Shown: positions 1 through 8,097, numbered from the stretch's first letter. The stretch is 64,000 bases of DNA from an uncultured Flavobacteriaceae bacterium (GCA_947500445.1 CANMSB010000007.1:1-64000), one strand, 5' to 3'. Program-made: numbers and translations. The notes: a model not told the origin generated them from the sequence alone.

Positions 1-15
1 CTCTTTCTCATAATG

Positions 16-55
16 ACTGTTTAAAATTAAGGTTATTATTCTACTTTTAAACAGT
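16..55. repeat. 11-bp perfect inverted repeat upstream of the methyltransferase
   Basis: The arms ACTGTTTAAAA (16-26) and TTTTAAACAGT (45-55) are exact reverse complements separated by 18 bases. The second arm is not followed by a T-run, so a simple intrinsic terminator is not obvious. It could be the end of an upstream gene or an edge structure of the restriction-modification island. The function is not known. Confidence 0.6.
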
Positions 56-177
56 TCGGTTTCAAGGGTAGCTTACAGGAGGGCAATGTGTGTGGAATGG
101 TAAACTTTCTGCCTTGAATTATTTAAATTCCATTTGTTTATTTAAAATCAATATGTATATTTGGGTACTTTTAAAAT

Positions 178-191
178 TTTCGTATACGAAA
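178..191. promoter_or_regulatory. Palindromic site abutting the methyltransferase start (candidate operator)
   Basis: TTTCGTATACGAAA is a perfect 14-bp palindrome ending two bases before the ATG at 194. The position fits an operator or leader element of the methyltransferase. The protein itself begins with a helix-turn-helix, so autoregulation is a reasonable inference, as known for several C5 methyltransferases with N-terminal DNA-binding extensions. The palindrome also argues against the in-frame TTG at 161 as the true start. Confidence 0.4.
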
Positions 192-193
192 TT

Positions 194-1621
194 ATGAGCA
201 GTACCAAAATCACAATTAAACAAGCAGCTTCAGAATTGGATTTAACACCTCAGCAAGTTAGAAATTTATGTAGGGACAATAAGCTTTATGCTGAAAAAAT
301 TGGCAGTTCATGGATATTAGAAGAGGAAAATATCGAATATTATAAGTCTAACCATAATTGTGGTAAAACTTTGGATAAGGCCATAACAAAGACTGAATTA
401 AAAGAAACTACCCTTTCATTTAAGCAACCTAAGGTTTTATCGTTTTTTACTGGAGCAATGGGATTAGACTTAGGAATCGAAAAGGCCGGTTTTAAGACTT
501 TACTTGCTTGTGAGGTTGATAAAGCTTCTAGGAAAACCATTGTAAAAAATAAACCTGAAATTGCCCTTATAGGTGACATAAGGGATTATTCCGCAAGTGA
601 AATTAGGATTAAAGCTGGATTGCAAAATGACGAGGAAATTGATTTAGTTGTTGGTGGACCACCTTGTCAGGCATTTAGTACTGCTGGAAATCGAAAAGGC
701 TTCGAAGATGAACGGGGGAATGTATTTCTGACTTTTTTAAACAGGATAATCGAGCTTAGGCCCAAATACGCTGTTATTGAAAATGTGAGAGGGATTTTAT
801 CCGCACCTTTAAAACATAGGCCACATGAAAAGCGGGGGGTTAACTTTCCACCTTTAAGCCCCGATGAGATGAAAGGCGGGGCATTAATGCATATTATTGA
901 AGCTCTTAGCGATGCAGGATATGGAATAAGTTTTAATCTTTACAATTCAGCGAATTTTGGAACTCCTCAAAAAAGAGAAAGGGTTATTATCATTTTATCC
1001 AGAGATGGAAAAAAGGCACCTTATTTAACTCCTACTCATTCGGAAAATGGGGATTTTAATTTACCAAAATGGAATACATTTAAGAGTGCAGTCAGTAACA
1101 TGGCATACGATAAATTGAATCATTTAAATTTTCCTGAGAAAAGATTAAAATACTATAGAATGCTTGGACCTGGGGAATATTGGAAGCATTTACCCTTGGA
1201 TATTCAAAAGGAAGCTCTCGGTAAATCATTTTACTCAGGAGGGGGGAAAACAGGTTTTTTAAGAAGATTGGCTTGGGATTCTCCCTCTCCAACTTTGGTG
1301 ACTCATCCTGCCATGCCAGCAACCGATTTAGCGCACCCAGAGGAGGATAGGCCACTCAGTGTAGAAGAGTATAAAAGAATTCAACAATTTCCCGATGATT
1401 GGAGTATTGAGGGTAGTTTAATAGAACAGTATAAGCAAATTGGTAATGCCGTACCTGTAGGTTTAGGACGTGCGGTTGGAAGATTGATTATGAATTTACT
1501 AAATGAGGAAGAAATAAAAAACTATAGTAATTTTAAATACAGTCGCTATAGGAATACAGACGAAGATTCTTGGCTACGCGCGGTAGAAAAGGAACATTCC
1601 AAACTTACACTTGCTTTATAG
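194..1621 (+). CDS. DNA (cytosine-5-)-methyltransferase with N-terminal helix-turn-helix
   Basis: The gene encodes a type II modification enzyme that transfers a methyl group from SAM to C5 of cytosine. The C5-methyltransferase motifs are in order: FFTGAMGLDLG (motif I, SAM binding), GGPPCQAFS with the catalytic Cys (motif IV), ENVRG (motif VI), a QKRERV block (motif VIII) and QIGNAVP (motif X). The first ~60 residues form an excisionase/MerR-like helix-turn-helix (IKQAASELDLTPQQVRNLC) that may let the enzyme repress its own gene. The ATG at 194 is preferred over an in-frame TTG at 161 because a palindromic site ends just before it. The protein is about 475 aa, normal for the family. The gene is convergent with the restriction endonuclease gene and overlaps it by six bases. 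Base composition is more AT-rich than the rest of the window, which suggests transfer. Confidence 0.93.
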   Translation: MSSTKITIKQAASELDLTPQQVRNLCRDNKLYAEKIGSSWILEEENIEYYKSNHNCGKTLDKAITKTELKETTLSFKQPKVLSFFTGAMGLDLGIEKAGFKTLLACEVDKASRKTIVKNKPEIALIGDIRDYSASEIRIKAGLQNDEEIDLVVGGPPCQAFSTAGNRKGFEDERGNVFLTFLNRIIELRPKYAVIENVRGILSAPLKHRPHEKRGVNFPPLSPDEMKGGALMHIIEALSDAGYGISFNLYNSANFGTPQKRERVIIILSRDGKKAPYLTPTHSENGDFNLPKWNTFKSAVSNMAYDKLNHLNFPEKRLKYYRMLGPGEYWKHLPLDIQKEALGKSFYSGGGKTGFLRRLAWDSPSPTLVTHPAMPATDLAHPEEDRPLSVEEYKRIQQFPDDWSIEGSLIEQYKQIGNAVPVGLGRAVGRLIMNLLNEEEIKNYSNFKYSRYRNTDEDSWLRAVEKEHSKLTLAL

Positions 1622-2368
1622 AAGATTGTTAATCATATCTCTGGTTTCATTTCCAACCTCTCCGAAGATTTTCAATAGTTGCTCATAAGTACCAACACCT
1701 CCTATGAAATCCCAATATTCTTTTCCAATTAGAACGCATTTATCTGTTTTCATATCAAAAAACTTAAATGGGATAGACCATTTATAGTCTAACTTTGTAT
1801 CTCCATATGGATTGTAATACAGTCCAAAATATGTTTGAAAGTTAGGGTTATGAGCCTTAAGCATTAACATATTCCGTTTAGCAATCTGAGTTTGGTCTTT
1901 GTTGGGTTTAACCGTTTTAATCGATAAGAAACTTTCTATACCATTCTTTTTAATCCACAAGTCAGAAATAACATCACGAACAACGAAATTCCCTTTTTTG
2001 AAAGCAGAAATTTTTGATGTTTCTCTTTTCCAATTTGGTGTTGCGTCGTTGCTATCTAAAGAACTAAGAATTCTTTCTATTTCATCAACTGCCCCCTGAT
2101 TGATATTTACTTGACTGCGATATTGTCTAATAGACTCCGCTCCACTGGCAATTGCAAGTATCATTGAAATTTCTTCAATAGGTCCTTGACCAAATGATGT
2201 CGAAAAGGACCTTTCAATTGATGAAGCTGTAATAATGTGTTGGGACAACAATGCTTCATGAAAAGGTTTATGGTCTATTGTCTTTTTCTTCTTTTCAGTT
2301 CTAATAATCGTATTTCTAATACATCTAAATAGTATTTCCTTTATTGACTTTTTGATTTCTGCATCCAT
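1616..2368 (-). CDS. TdeIII-like type II restriction endonuclease
   Basis: This is the likely partner of the methyltransferase, ending tail-to-tail with it. The N-terminal block ERSFSTSFGQG (residues 52-62) and the block IKTVKPNKDQT (150-160) match my memory of the TdeIII restriction endonuclease family, which cuts GGNCC-type sites. The specificity here is therefore an inference. A PD-(D/E)XK-like core can be proposed with Asp136 and Lys151. The acidic residue usually two places before the Lys is Ser149, so Glu145 or another acid may substitute. The length of 250 aa fits a small orthodox endonuclease. No separate controller (C) gene is present; control may lie in the methyltransferase helix-turn-helix. 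It could be inactive if the Ser substitution matters. Confidence 0.72.
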   Translation of the reverse strand: MDAEIKKSIKEILFRCIRNTIIRTEKKKKTIDHKPFHEALLSQHIITASSIERSFSTSFGQGPIEEISMILAIASGAESIRQYRSQVNINQGAVDEIERILSSLDSNDATPNWKRETSKISAFKKGNFVVRDVISDLWIKKNGIESFLSIKTVKPNKDQTQIAKRNMLMLKAHNPNFQTYFGLYYNPYGDTKLDYKWSIPFKFFDMKTDKCVLIGKEYWDFIGGVGTYEQLLKIFGEVGNETRDMINNLL

Positions 2369-2456
2369 AAAAAAATGTGACTATATCGGAGTTATTACTG
2401 CCGCAATGTACGTATATTCTAGAATTTTTCTTGCAGTTTGTTTTGGTTGCGGATTC

Positions 2457-2491
2457 TAAAAAGGACTAAGAGAATTTTGGCAAAACAATAG
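2457..2491. repeat. Direct repeat copy 1 flanking the RadC-family gene
   Basis: This 35-base stretch matches 3155-3190 in the same orientation with about 32 of 36 positions identical. Both share the core CTAAGAGAA and the end AAAACAATAG. One copy lies just beyond each end of the RadC-family gene. It may be the trace of an insertion or duplication event, or a duplicated control sequence. Confidence 0.6.
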
Positions 2492-2499
2492 CTGAGGAA

Positions 2500-3120
2500 T
2501 TATAACTTTTTGATTGCAGATTTTGTTAATCCTGTAAGCTCTTTGATAATGTCATCATCATAACCTTTGGCCTTCATCTTCTTAGCAATATCCAAAGCTT
2601 TTTGTTTTTCGGCCCGCTTTTTCTCGGTATCAATTTTCCATTGTTCCAACTCCTTCTTTTCAGGATCCATAATCTCAAAAACGCCTGACTTTTTGAGTTT
2701 TTCGATAAGGCCATTGTCGGCAAAACTGAAATAGTCCGTTTCCGAGATAACCAAATGGTCAATGACCTCAATATTGATAAGTCTACCCACTTTTAGCATA
2801 CGGTCGGTAAATTCGTTGTCGCCTTTTGAAAGGTCAAGAGAACCGCTAGGGTGGTTATGCACAAGAATCATTTTTACGGCCAGTTTGTAAATGGCCATTC
2901 TAAACACATCTGGCGGGTCGGCATTTACACGGTTTACGGCACCAAGACCAATGAGCTCAATAAAGAGTATCTGGTGTTTGTTATCGAGACCAACGACCCA
3001 AAAGTGTTCCTGATTTCTACGTATTTTATTTTCTCGAAGTAATATCTGCTGCATAATGGCATAGATATCGGTTGAATTGAGCACTTTTATTTTTTGCTCC
3101 TTGGTCAGACGTACGTTCAT
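2500..3120 (-). CDS. RadC-family JAB-domain protein
   Basis: The protein has a JAB/MPN metalloprotease-like domain of the RadC (COG2003) type, with the zinc-binding motif HNHPSG and a downstream Asp (His88, His90, Asp101). Residues 1-130 carry the domain. RadC proteins usually have an N-terminal helix-hairpin-helix that is absent here, and instead the C-terminal ~65 residues are highly charged and probably helical. Such short RadC-like proteins are common on integrative elements and beside restriction systems in Bacteroidota. The biochemical function of RadC proteins remains unsettled, and a DNA-repair role should not be assumed. The gene is enclosed by two imperfect direct repeats, suggesting it arrived as a unit. 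Confidence 0.85.
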   Translation of the reverse strand: MNVRLTKEQKIKVLNSTDIYAIMQQILLRENKIRRNQEHFWVVGLDNKHQILFIELIGLGAVNRVNADPPDVFRMAIYKLAVKMILVHNHPSGSLDLSKGDNEFTDRMLKVGRLINIEVIDHLVISETDYFSFADNGLIEKLKKSGVFEIMDPEKKELEQWKIDTEKKRAEKQKALDIAKKMKAKGYDDDIIKELTGLTKSAIKKL

Positions 3121-3154
3121 ATTTCAAAGATACGATTTGTTAAGATTCGAGAGG

Positions 3155-3190
3155 TAAAACGGCCTAAGAGAACTTTGGCTAAAACAATAG
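3155..3190. repeat. Direct repeat copy 2 flanking the RadC-family gene
   Basis: This is the second copy of the imperfect repeat at 2457-2491, 34 bases upstream of the RadC start codon. It could hold the radC promoter, in which case the copy downstream of the gene would be a duplication of that promoter region. Confidence 0.6.
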
Positions 3191-3394
3191 GGGAGAGGAG
3201 CGTTAAGAATTTTAGGGGGCTGGTACTACATTTTGTTGATCGCTAAAATGTTTCAAGAAGTTCAAAGCAGTCTTAATAGTCAGAATGGATCCTAAAATTT
3301 AGTGACCGACCCGTACATTGTTTCAAAAGGTATCTGTAAGCCTTGATTTTTTGTTTCTTTTTTATCAAGAAAAAAGAAAGACTAACTTTAATGC

Positions 3395-3829
3395 ATGTCA
3401 GAATTTCAAAAGCAAGCGGAAGATATTCTAAAGTCTGAAATGACCAATGCAGGGTTTGAAATCTGTTCAAAAGATAATGGGAGAGAAGGGGTTGATTTTC
3501 TGGTCCGAAGCTCAAATGGTAAGCAATCTGAGGTATTTCTGCAACCAATGGATTTGATTGCACAACAAAGCTCAAAAGTCCCAAAAGAAAAGTTAAGTGA
3601 ACCAAATGAAAACCTTTGGGTGGCATTAATAGGTTTTATCCCTGAGAAAGAGCCTCTAATATTCCTGATACCTTCGAAAACCCTTGCAAAACCGGATAAT
3701 TTCGTGTTTTTTGAGCATGATGTTAGCCCGCATATATACTTGTCTAATTGGGAAATAAAGGTCTTTACCAACGGAATGAAGGTTCTTGGTGAGTATGCTT
3801 TTTACAATCAAATCGAGAATTTCAAGTAA
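3395..3829 (+). CDS. Hypothetical protein of the restriction island
   Basis: This 144-aa soluble protein has no signal peptide or membrane segment. I do not recognise the family. The N-terminal half (GREGVDFLVRSSNG, then SEVFLQ) has the hydrophobic spacing of a PD-(D/E)XK-type fold: an Asp after Gly-Val, then a strand ending in Glu. The usual Lys is replaced by Leu/Gln, so if the fold is right the enzyme may be inactive. That reading is weak inference. The ATG at 3395 is preceded by TAACTTTA, which resembles a Bacteroidota -7 element. It lies between the RadC gene and a long repeat-rich non-coding stretch. Confidence 0.6.
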   Translation: MSEFQKQAEDILKSEMTNAGFEICSKDNGREGVDFLVRSSNGKQSEVFLQPMDLIAQQSSKVPKEKLSEPNENLWVALIGFIPEKEPLIFLIPSKTLAKPDNFVFFEHDVSPHIYLSNWEIKVFTNGMKVLGEYAFYNQIENFK

Positions 3830-4293
3830 CTAGTATATCTCTACATTATGTCAAATAGACTTAAAAGAAAGGTTTCTTTGGAACACGGAGGGTAGCAAGT
3901 GCTTAGAAATTTACTCGCAGAGAAATTTTAAGCTTTTGCGGCAAGCTGACGAGAAGGCTGTGAAAAATTTATGGCAGATAGTTTCTCGTAATTGGCATAT
4001 TTCAAAATTGCTAAAAGGTTTTGCTTTTTTTGGTGCTGGCCAAGCGGATGGGAATTGCGTATAAAAATAAATGCCATCAGCATTTAATTTTTATGAAAGC
4101 AATATGCTGTTGGCCGAGCGGCAATTTTACATAACGACAAATTATGAGTACAGACGCGAGGTTTATCGGCCAGGGTTGCCGAATTTCGAAGTATAGAATA
4201 ATTTTTCTTCTGTGTGTAAAATTTGAAGCTACGTAAATTAAACAGCTTGATGACCCTGTTGGTAATTCTCTTTAATGCTACAAATGCGAGGGA

Positions 4294-4387
4294 TATTTTA
4301 CATAATAGAATTATGACTTACAGCTAAAGGTTTGAAAATTAAATACTTATATATCAATCTGTATCATAATTTATATTATGTAAAATA
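4294..4387. repeat. 14-bp perfect inverted repeat pair
   Basis: TATTTTACATAATA (4294-4307) and TATTATGTAAAATA (4374-4387) are exact reverse complements about 66 bases apart. A third related word (ATTTTACATAA) lies at about 4124 and a degenerate one near 3844. The repeats may be recombination or binding sites; the function is unknown. Confidence 0.6.
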
Positions 4388-4423
4388 GAATATTTGAACT
4401 ACCCCGAAGCTTTGGGGCCCTCA

Positions 4424-4480
4424 TGCTAACGTACACCCTATCAATGCTCCTTTTGGAACCTATCGCACGTTGTATAGCAC
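4424..4480. repeat. attC-like imperfect palindrome (candidate integron recombination site)
   Basis: The outer ends TGCTAACGT (4424-4432) and ACGTTGTATAGCA (4467-4479) pair as TGCTA...ACGT with an extra TGTA bulge on one side, across about 57 bases. This is similar in size and bulged-arm layout to short integron attC sites. The core does not match the GTTRRRY consensus exactly, and no integron integrase gene is in the window, so this is tentative. Confidence 0.3.
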
Positions 4481-4495
4481 TAAACCAAAAATGTT

Positions 4496-4723
4496 CTAAT
4501 TAATTTCAGCCCGAGTATCCAGGCGCTTCGTACTGCAACACCCTTTGTCTTTACATTTGCTGGGCAGTGGCGTAGCAATTGGCTTGGTAGCGGCACATAT
4601 GGTGGTACCTTTAGCCTTTGTATCGCTTGTACGGTCCGGAGCGGCATCAAAGGTGTTCAATGCCCAAAAAATACCGCCTAACCAAAGGCTGTAGAAAATC
4701 AAAAAATTGCGGTGTTTTTTCAT
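4496..4723 (-). CDS. Small hypothetical membrane or exported protein
   Basis: This 75-aa protein starts at MKKHRNFL; a longer start at 4750 would add nine residues before it. Residues 5-25 form one hydrophobic segment (signal anchor or uncleaved signal). The rest is polar with Cys residues near the C-terminus in a KCKDKGCC cluster. I do not recognise a family. The Cys cluster could bind a metal or form disulfides outside the membrane. It stands alone between the repeat region and the next gene. Confidence 0.5.
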   Translation of the reverse strand: MKKHRNFLIFYSLWLGGIFWALNTFDAAPDRTSDTKAKGTTICAATKPIATPLPSKCKDKGCCSTKRLDTRAEIN

Positions 4724-4899
4724 CTGACTATTGGTATAACCGTATATCACATCGTTTCGTATGTGAAAAATGGTAATCTTTTCCTAAAATTCGCCCCTTT
4801 TTAGGCGTATCCTTTCGACTTAGCGTGAAAAGCATCCAAAGGATGCAACCCCTACCACAAAACCCTTGTCTTTAGAATAACTATAAAATTCAAATAGAC

Positions 4900-5355
4900 A
4901 TGATACAAGCAAGAAAAATTGTTTTAACGGCCCTTATCGCGGCCTTTACCACTATCGGGCTCCATGCCCAGCAGTACAAGGTGGTTACTAGCGTAGAATC
5001 CATTGTGCCCAGTGGTTTGGGCCGCTCTCGGATCATCAACGCACAAGAAGAAAAAGATCATAAAGCATATACTTCTACCCAAACCGAAGAGGACAACACC
5101 CGAAACAAATCCAAGCGAAAAGAAATCCGCGTCAAGGATTTTGAGGAAACCAAATTGCTCAACTTTTATAACATTGCCGGTATTCGGTTCCAGAACATTG
5201 CGGCCAACGACGCCCTGTTAACTTCAATGATGAACGATATGGCCGAAGACGGTTGGGAATTGGCCTTTGTGACCAGCTCTGTAGAAAGTGATGCGGGCGA
5301 TGGTGACAACCAAGGTATTTTTATAACCCGTTATGTTTTTAAAAAACAGCCCTGA
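4900..5355 (+). CDS. Secreted hypothetical protein (DUF4177-like end)
   Basis: This 151-aa protein has a clear signal peptide (MIQARKIVLTALIAAF, cleaved after the alanine in GLHAQ). The C-terminal half reads DGWELAFVTSS followed by IFITRYVFKK, a layout typical of DUF4177-like small domains (an MxxxGWExVxV-type strand pair). The middle is rich in charged residues and may be disordered. The function is unknown; it is likely periplasmic. Its upstream region carries a hairpin with arms GCATCC and GGATGC (4832-4846). Confidence 0.7.
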   Translation: MIQARKIVLTALIAAFTTIGLHAQQYKVVTSVESIVPSGLGRSRIINAQEEKDHKAYTSTQTEEDNTRNKSKRKEIRVKDFEETKLLNFYNIAGIRFQNIAANDALLTSMMNDMAEDGWELAFVTSSVESDAGDGDNQGIFITRYVFKKQP

Positions 5356-5544
5356 ATACCGATCTGCACCGTATCGTTAACGATGCAATGGCGGTCGATG
5401 TTCCAATGTGGGGTATCCATATCGCCAACGGTCGGTACCATAGTAACGCGTGTTTTTGGATAAAGCATATTAAGATGTACTTTGTTACAAAAACAGCATG
5501 CCCAAAGGCGAATCACTTCCCGCCCTGACACAACTTTGGAGCGG

Positions 5545-6312
5545 TCACTGCCTAGAAAGTTTCTTTTGGTACTTGCTCTGAATGATATCGATGACCACCA
5601 ATACCACAATAACAAAATAGAAGGTAGTTTTGCTCATTGGGGTTACCTCATTGCCAAAGAGTTTTAAATGGGCCAAATGGCCTCCTTCGGACAACAGCAT
5701 AATACCCACGATAAAAAGAATAAAAAGTCCCAATACCTCGTACATTCTGTTTTTCTTTAAAAAGGTGGTCACCCTTCCGGAAAGCCAGATCATCAACACC
5801 CCTCCTATTACTATGGCGATCGCCATCACCCAAAACACATCGGTCAAGGCCATGGCACTCAAAATGGAATCGAAAGAGAAAACGATGTTCATGATCACGA
5901 TGGAAAAAATAATCATGTTAACGCTTTTCTTTTGTACCTCCACACCATCGTGTTCCTTTTCTAACCGCAGCATATGCCATATTTCCTTTACGGCAGTGTA
6001 CATTATGAACACGCCGCCCGCCAGGACGATCAGGCTGTGCACGTTAAAACTACCTTCCAAAACCCCGGTAACATCAAATCCGAACCAAGGCTCCTGAAAA
6101 TAGGCGATGACCCGTATTAAAATGAACAGCAGCGCGATCCGTAATACAATGGCCATACCGATGCCCAGCGTACGTACCCGTTTTTGCTCGGCTTCCGGTG
6201 CCCTTTTGGACTCCAGTGAAATATACAGCAGATTGTCCAGACCCAAAACGGCCTGTAACAAGGTAAGCATGCAGAGGGTAATCAAATTATCAAAGGTGAA
6301 AAGACTTTCCAT
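5545..6312 (-). CDS. TerC family integral membrane protein (short type)
   Basis: The 255-aa inner-membrane protein has about seven hydrophobic segments. It carries the two TerC signature blocks with intramembrane acids: GLDNLLYISL near residue 25 and FSFDSILSAMAL near residue 145. TerC-family proteins are linked to metal-ion (manganese, calcium) export and to tellurite-resistance loci, but no ter genes are nearby. It is clearly different from the second TerC-family protein at 10003-10950 (length and motif context). It appears to be a single-gene unit. Confidence 0.9.
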   Translation of the reverse strand: MESLFTFDNLITLCMLTLLQAVLGLDNLLYISLESKRAPEAEQKRVRTLGIGMAIVLRIALLFILIRVIAYFQEPWFGFDVTGVLEGSFNVHSLIVLAGGVFIMYTAVKEIWHMLRLEKEHDGVEVQKKSVNMIIFSIVIMNIVFSFDSILSAMALTDVFWVMAIAIVIGGVLMIWLSGRVTTFLKKNRMYEVLGLFILFIVGIMLLSEGGHLAHLKLFGNEVTPMSKTTFYFVIVVLVVIDIIQSKYQKKLSRQ

Positions 6313-6441
6313 TGAAACAGTTTTTGAGGTGGTCGGTTATGATTTTTCTGGGGCAAATATAAAAATTTCACAGTGGAGCGGTCGCTCCCGACAAAAAAGT
6401 ATCACCAAAGCTTCAAAAAGAGAACTACTGCCCCTACCCCC

Positions 6442-6984
6442 TTACTCGGGCAAAACACCGAGCTTTCCCTGGTAGTGTATCGGAAAGCGATGGGAGCTGG
6501 TTACCCGTACGGAACCGTTTAAATTGGGGAACAATCGCATCGCCACTCGATAGTGTTCCGAATCGGCCTTCATGGAAAGCGTTATGCGATATCCCTTATC
6601 CTTGTCCAGGGCATCGATCTTAAAATCCGTTGGAACGCCCTCAAAAGCGATCGCTTCCTGATCGCCATACCCGCCACCGGCCCAGCGTTCGCCAAAATAG
6701 GGCAAAAAAACCGACACGGAATCCCCCATAATTTTAAAGTAGTTGGGGTTTCCGATCAGATTGATACTGCCCGCGGTGTTCCCCATACCCAATATGCCCG
6801 AACTGGCCAAGCTGGCCATGGCCGCCGTCGGCTGTGGCCGAGCCCATTGCGCCTCAAGCGTAAAGAAGCGCTTCGCGATCAAATCGTCCAATCGGGTATC
6901 GTTTGTAGCTACAGTGGCCGATTTTGCGCCTCCACAACCGCAAATTAGCACAATGACCAAAATAAAAGCAAGCTGTTTCATCAT
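6442..6984 (-). CDS. DUF4251 domain lipoprotein
   Basis: This 180-aa protein has a lipoprotein signal (FILVIVLICGC, lipid-anchor Cys near 17). The conserved DUF4251 elements are visible: NPNYFKIMGDSVSVFLPYFG, then a Gly-rich GGGYG turn, and an ending in a strand-rich domain with HRFPIHYQG. DUF4251 proteins are widespread, uncharacterised, probably periplasmic beta-rich proteins of Bacteroidota. A start at the second Met is also possible. There is no obvious operon partner. Confidence 0.85.
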   Translation of the reverse strand: MMKQLAFILVIVLICGCGGAKSATVATNDTRLDDLIAKRFFTLEAQWARPQPTAAMASLASSGILGMGNTAGSINLIGNPNYFKIMGDSVSVFLPYFGERWAGGGYGDQEAIAFEGVPTDFKIDALDKDKGYRITLSMKADSEHYRVAMRLFPNLNGSVRVTSSHRFPIHYQGKLGVLPE

Positions 6985-7109
6985 AAATGAATTGTTTAAT
7001 CCCCGTTAATGTTCGCTATTTTGAACAAACGTTTAAGAATGTCCTAGAAATCAAAATGCATCCACCGCATATCGGAAGATGCATTTTTATCAAAGTAGGC
7101 CAGTTCATC

Positions 7110-7451
7110 TTAGCAATTTCTAACCCCTTGAATGTAATCCTCGACACCTTTACGCATGGTATAGAATGCCAAAAACTGTTTTTTGATATCTTCCATGGCA
7201 TCCACTGCCGTTTTTTTGGTGTATTTCATATTCTTGATGATTGCTGCATTATCGACACGTAATTGTTCCAATCCAAATTTTAAGGTCTGCATGCGTTCGA
7301 ACAGCAGGGAGGTCTTCGGTTCGCATACGTAAGAATTTAACTTTTTACGCAGTTCCAATAAATCCTTCTGGTGTCGTTCCAATTTGAGTACCAAAGTGTT
7401 GTTTTCGTACTCCTCAATTTTTTGTGGCCGGGCAAGAGCGTTGTTCGTCAT
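7110..7451 (-). CDS. Hypothetical coiled-coil protein
   Basis: This 113-aa cytosolic protein is almost entirely helical, with heptad-like spacing of Leu (LVLKLERHQKDLLELRKKL). It has no signal peptide and no known catalytic motif. Start MTNNAL is chosen; an ATG three codons upstream is equally possible. The family is unknown to me. The gene is divergent from the hibernation-factor gene at 7654, leaving about 200 bases between them. Confidence 0.55.
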   Translation of the reverse strand: MTNNALARPQKIEEYENNTLVLKLERHQKDLLELRKKLNSYVCEPKTSLLFERMQTLKFGLEQLRVDNAAIIKNMKYTKKTAVDAMEDIKKQFLAFYTMRKGVEDYIQGVRNC

Positions 7452-7653
7452 AATGGGCATCGTTTAGGGTTCGTGAATTCATCGTAGGCATCTTTAAGTT
7501 ACAAAAAATATGCATTCGACACCCACCGTAGTACCCAGACATCCAGACTTTAACGTTTTATTGATAGTTAATTAAGATAGGGTTCCCCAATTTTTTTTGG
7601 TAGTCCCAATCCTACGCCTTAATTTAAACGTTTACAAACAACAACCCCTAACT

Positions 7654-7956
7654 ATGAACATCAACTTTGAGTACGATGATGTAAAGGCCAGCAATCGACT
7701 GGAAATTATGGCCGCTAAAAAACTTGAAAAATTATTTGACAAATACGACTTTATCGTTCGCGCTGATGTTTTTTTTAAAACCGAGAACACCTCGGAACGG
7801 GAAACCGGAATGCTATGCAACATACGACTGAGCGCACCGGGCCCCCGTCTTTTTACGGAGTCGAGTATGGCCTCCTTTGAGGCCTCCATTGCCAAGTCGG
7901 TAGATGATCTGGAACGTCAATTACAGCGTAGAAAGGCCAAAATGAGAGCGCGTTAG
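7654..7956 (+). CDS. hpf: Ribosome hibernation-promoting factor, HPF/YfiA family (short form)
   Basis: This 100-aa protein has the fold of the short hibernation factor that binds the 30S decoding region in stationary phase and blocks tRNA/mRNA access. Visible family features are the beta-hairpin start MNINFEYDDVKAS, the LEKLFDKYDFIVRADVFFK block and the basic tail QLQRRKAKMRAR. It lacks the C-terminal dimerisation domain of the long form, so it would work with another factor or alone. The ATG at 7654 is chosen over an in-frame TTG at 7597 because homologues start at this point. Confidence 0.88.
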   Translation: MNINFEYDDVKASNRLEIMAAKKLEKLFDKYDFIVRADVFFKTENTSERETGMLCNIRLSAPGPRLFTESSMASFEASIAKSVDDLERQLQRRKAKMRAR

Positions 7957-8097
7957 GCGTTTTCCCTCCAACGCCGTTAAACGGCACGACCGCTCACAGC
8001 AAAAAACGTGGGCGACAATCATGTCAAGGGAAATACTTCCGAAGTACGCGTCAAACGTACTGGGGGAATGGTCAAAATAGGGAAAAGCGTACCGAGA

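Larger units (their letters stand above)
3830..4495. other. Repeat-rich non-coding region at the island edge
   Basis: About 670 AT-rich bases hold no convincing coding region. It contains several related palindromic words (ATTTTACATAA near 4124, TATTTTACATAATA at 4294, its inverse at 4374, and a degenerate CATTATGTCAAATAG near 3844). It also has a 16-base near-palindrome CCCCGAAGCTTTGGGG (4402-4417) and a structure resembling a short integron attC site (4424-4480). It may be a decayed or non-coding cassette region. Confidence 0.55.

Noticed and set aside
161-193. TTG at 161 as the methyltransferase start
   Set aside because: The extra residues (FKIFVYEI) do not match family starts, and a palindromic site ends just before the ATG at 194.
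4832-4846. Small hairpin GCATCC/GGATGC before the secreted protein gene
   Set aside because: Perfect but short and without a T-run; not enough for a terminator or riboswitch call.
5331-5615. 94-aa minus-strand reading frame
   Set aside because: It overlaps the TerC gene end and the secreted-protein gene end and reads like out-of-frame sequence.
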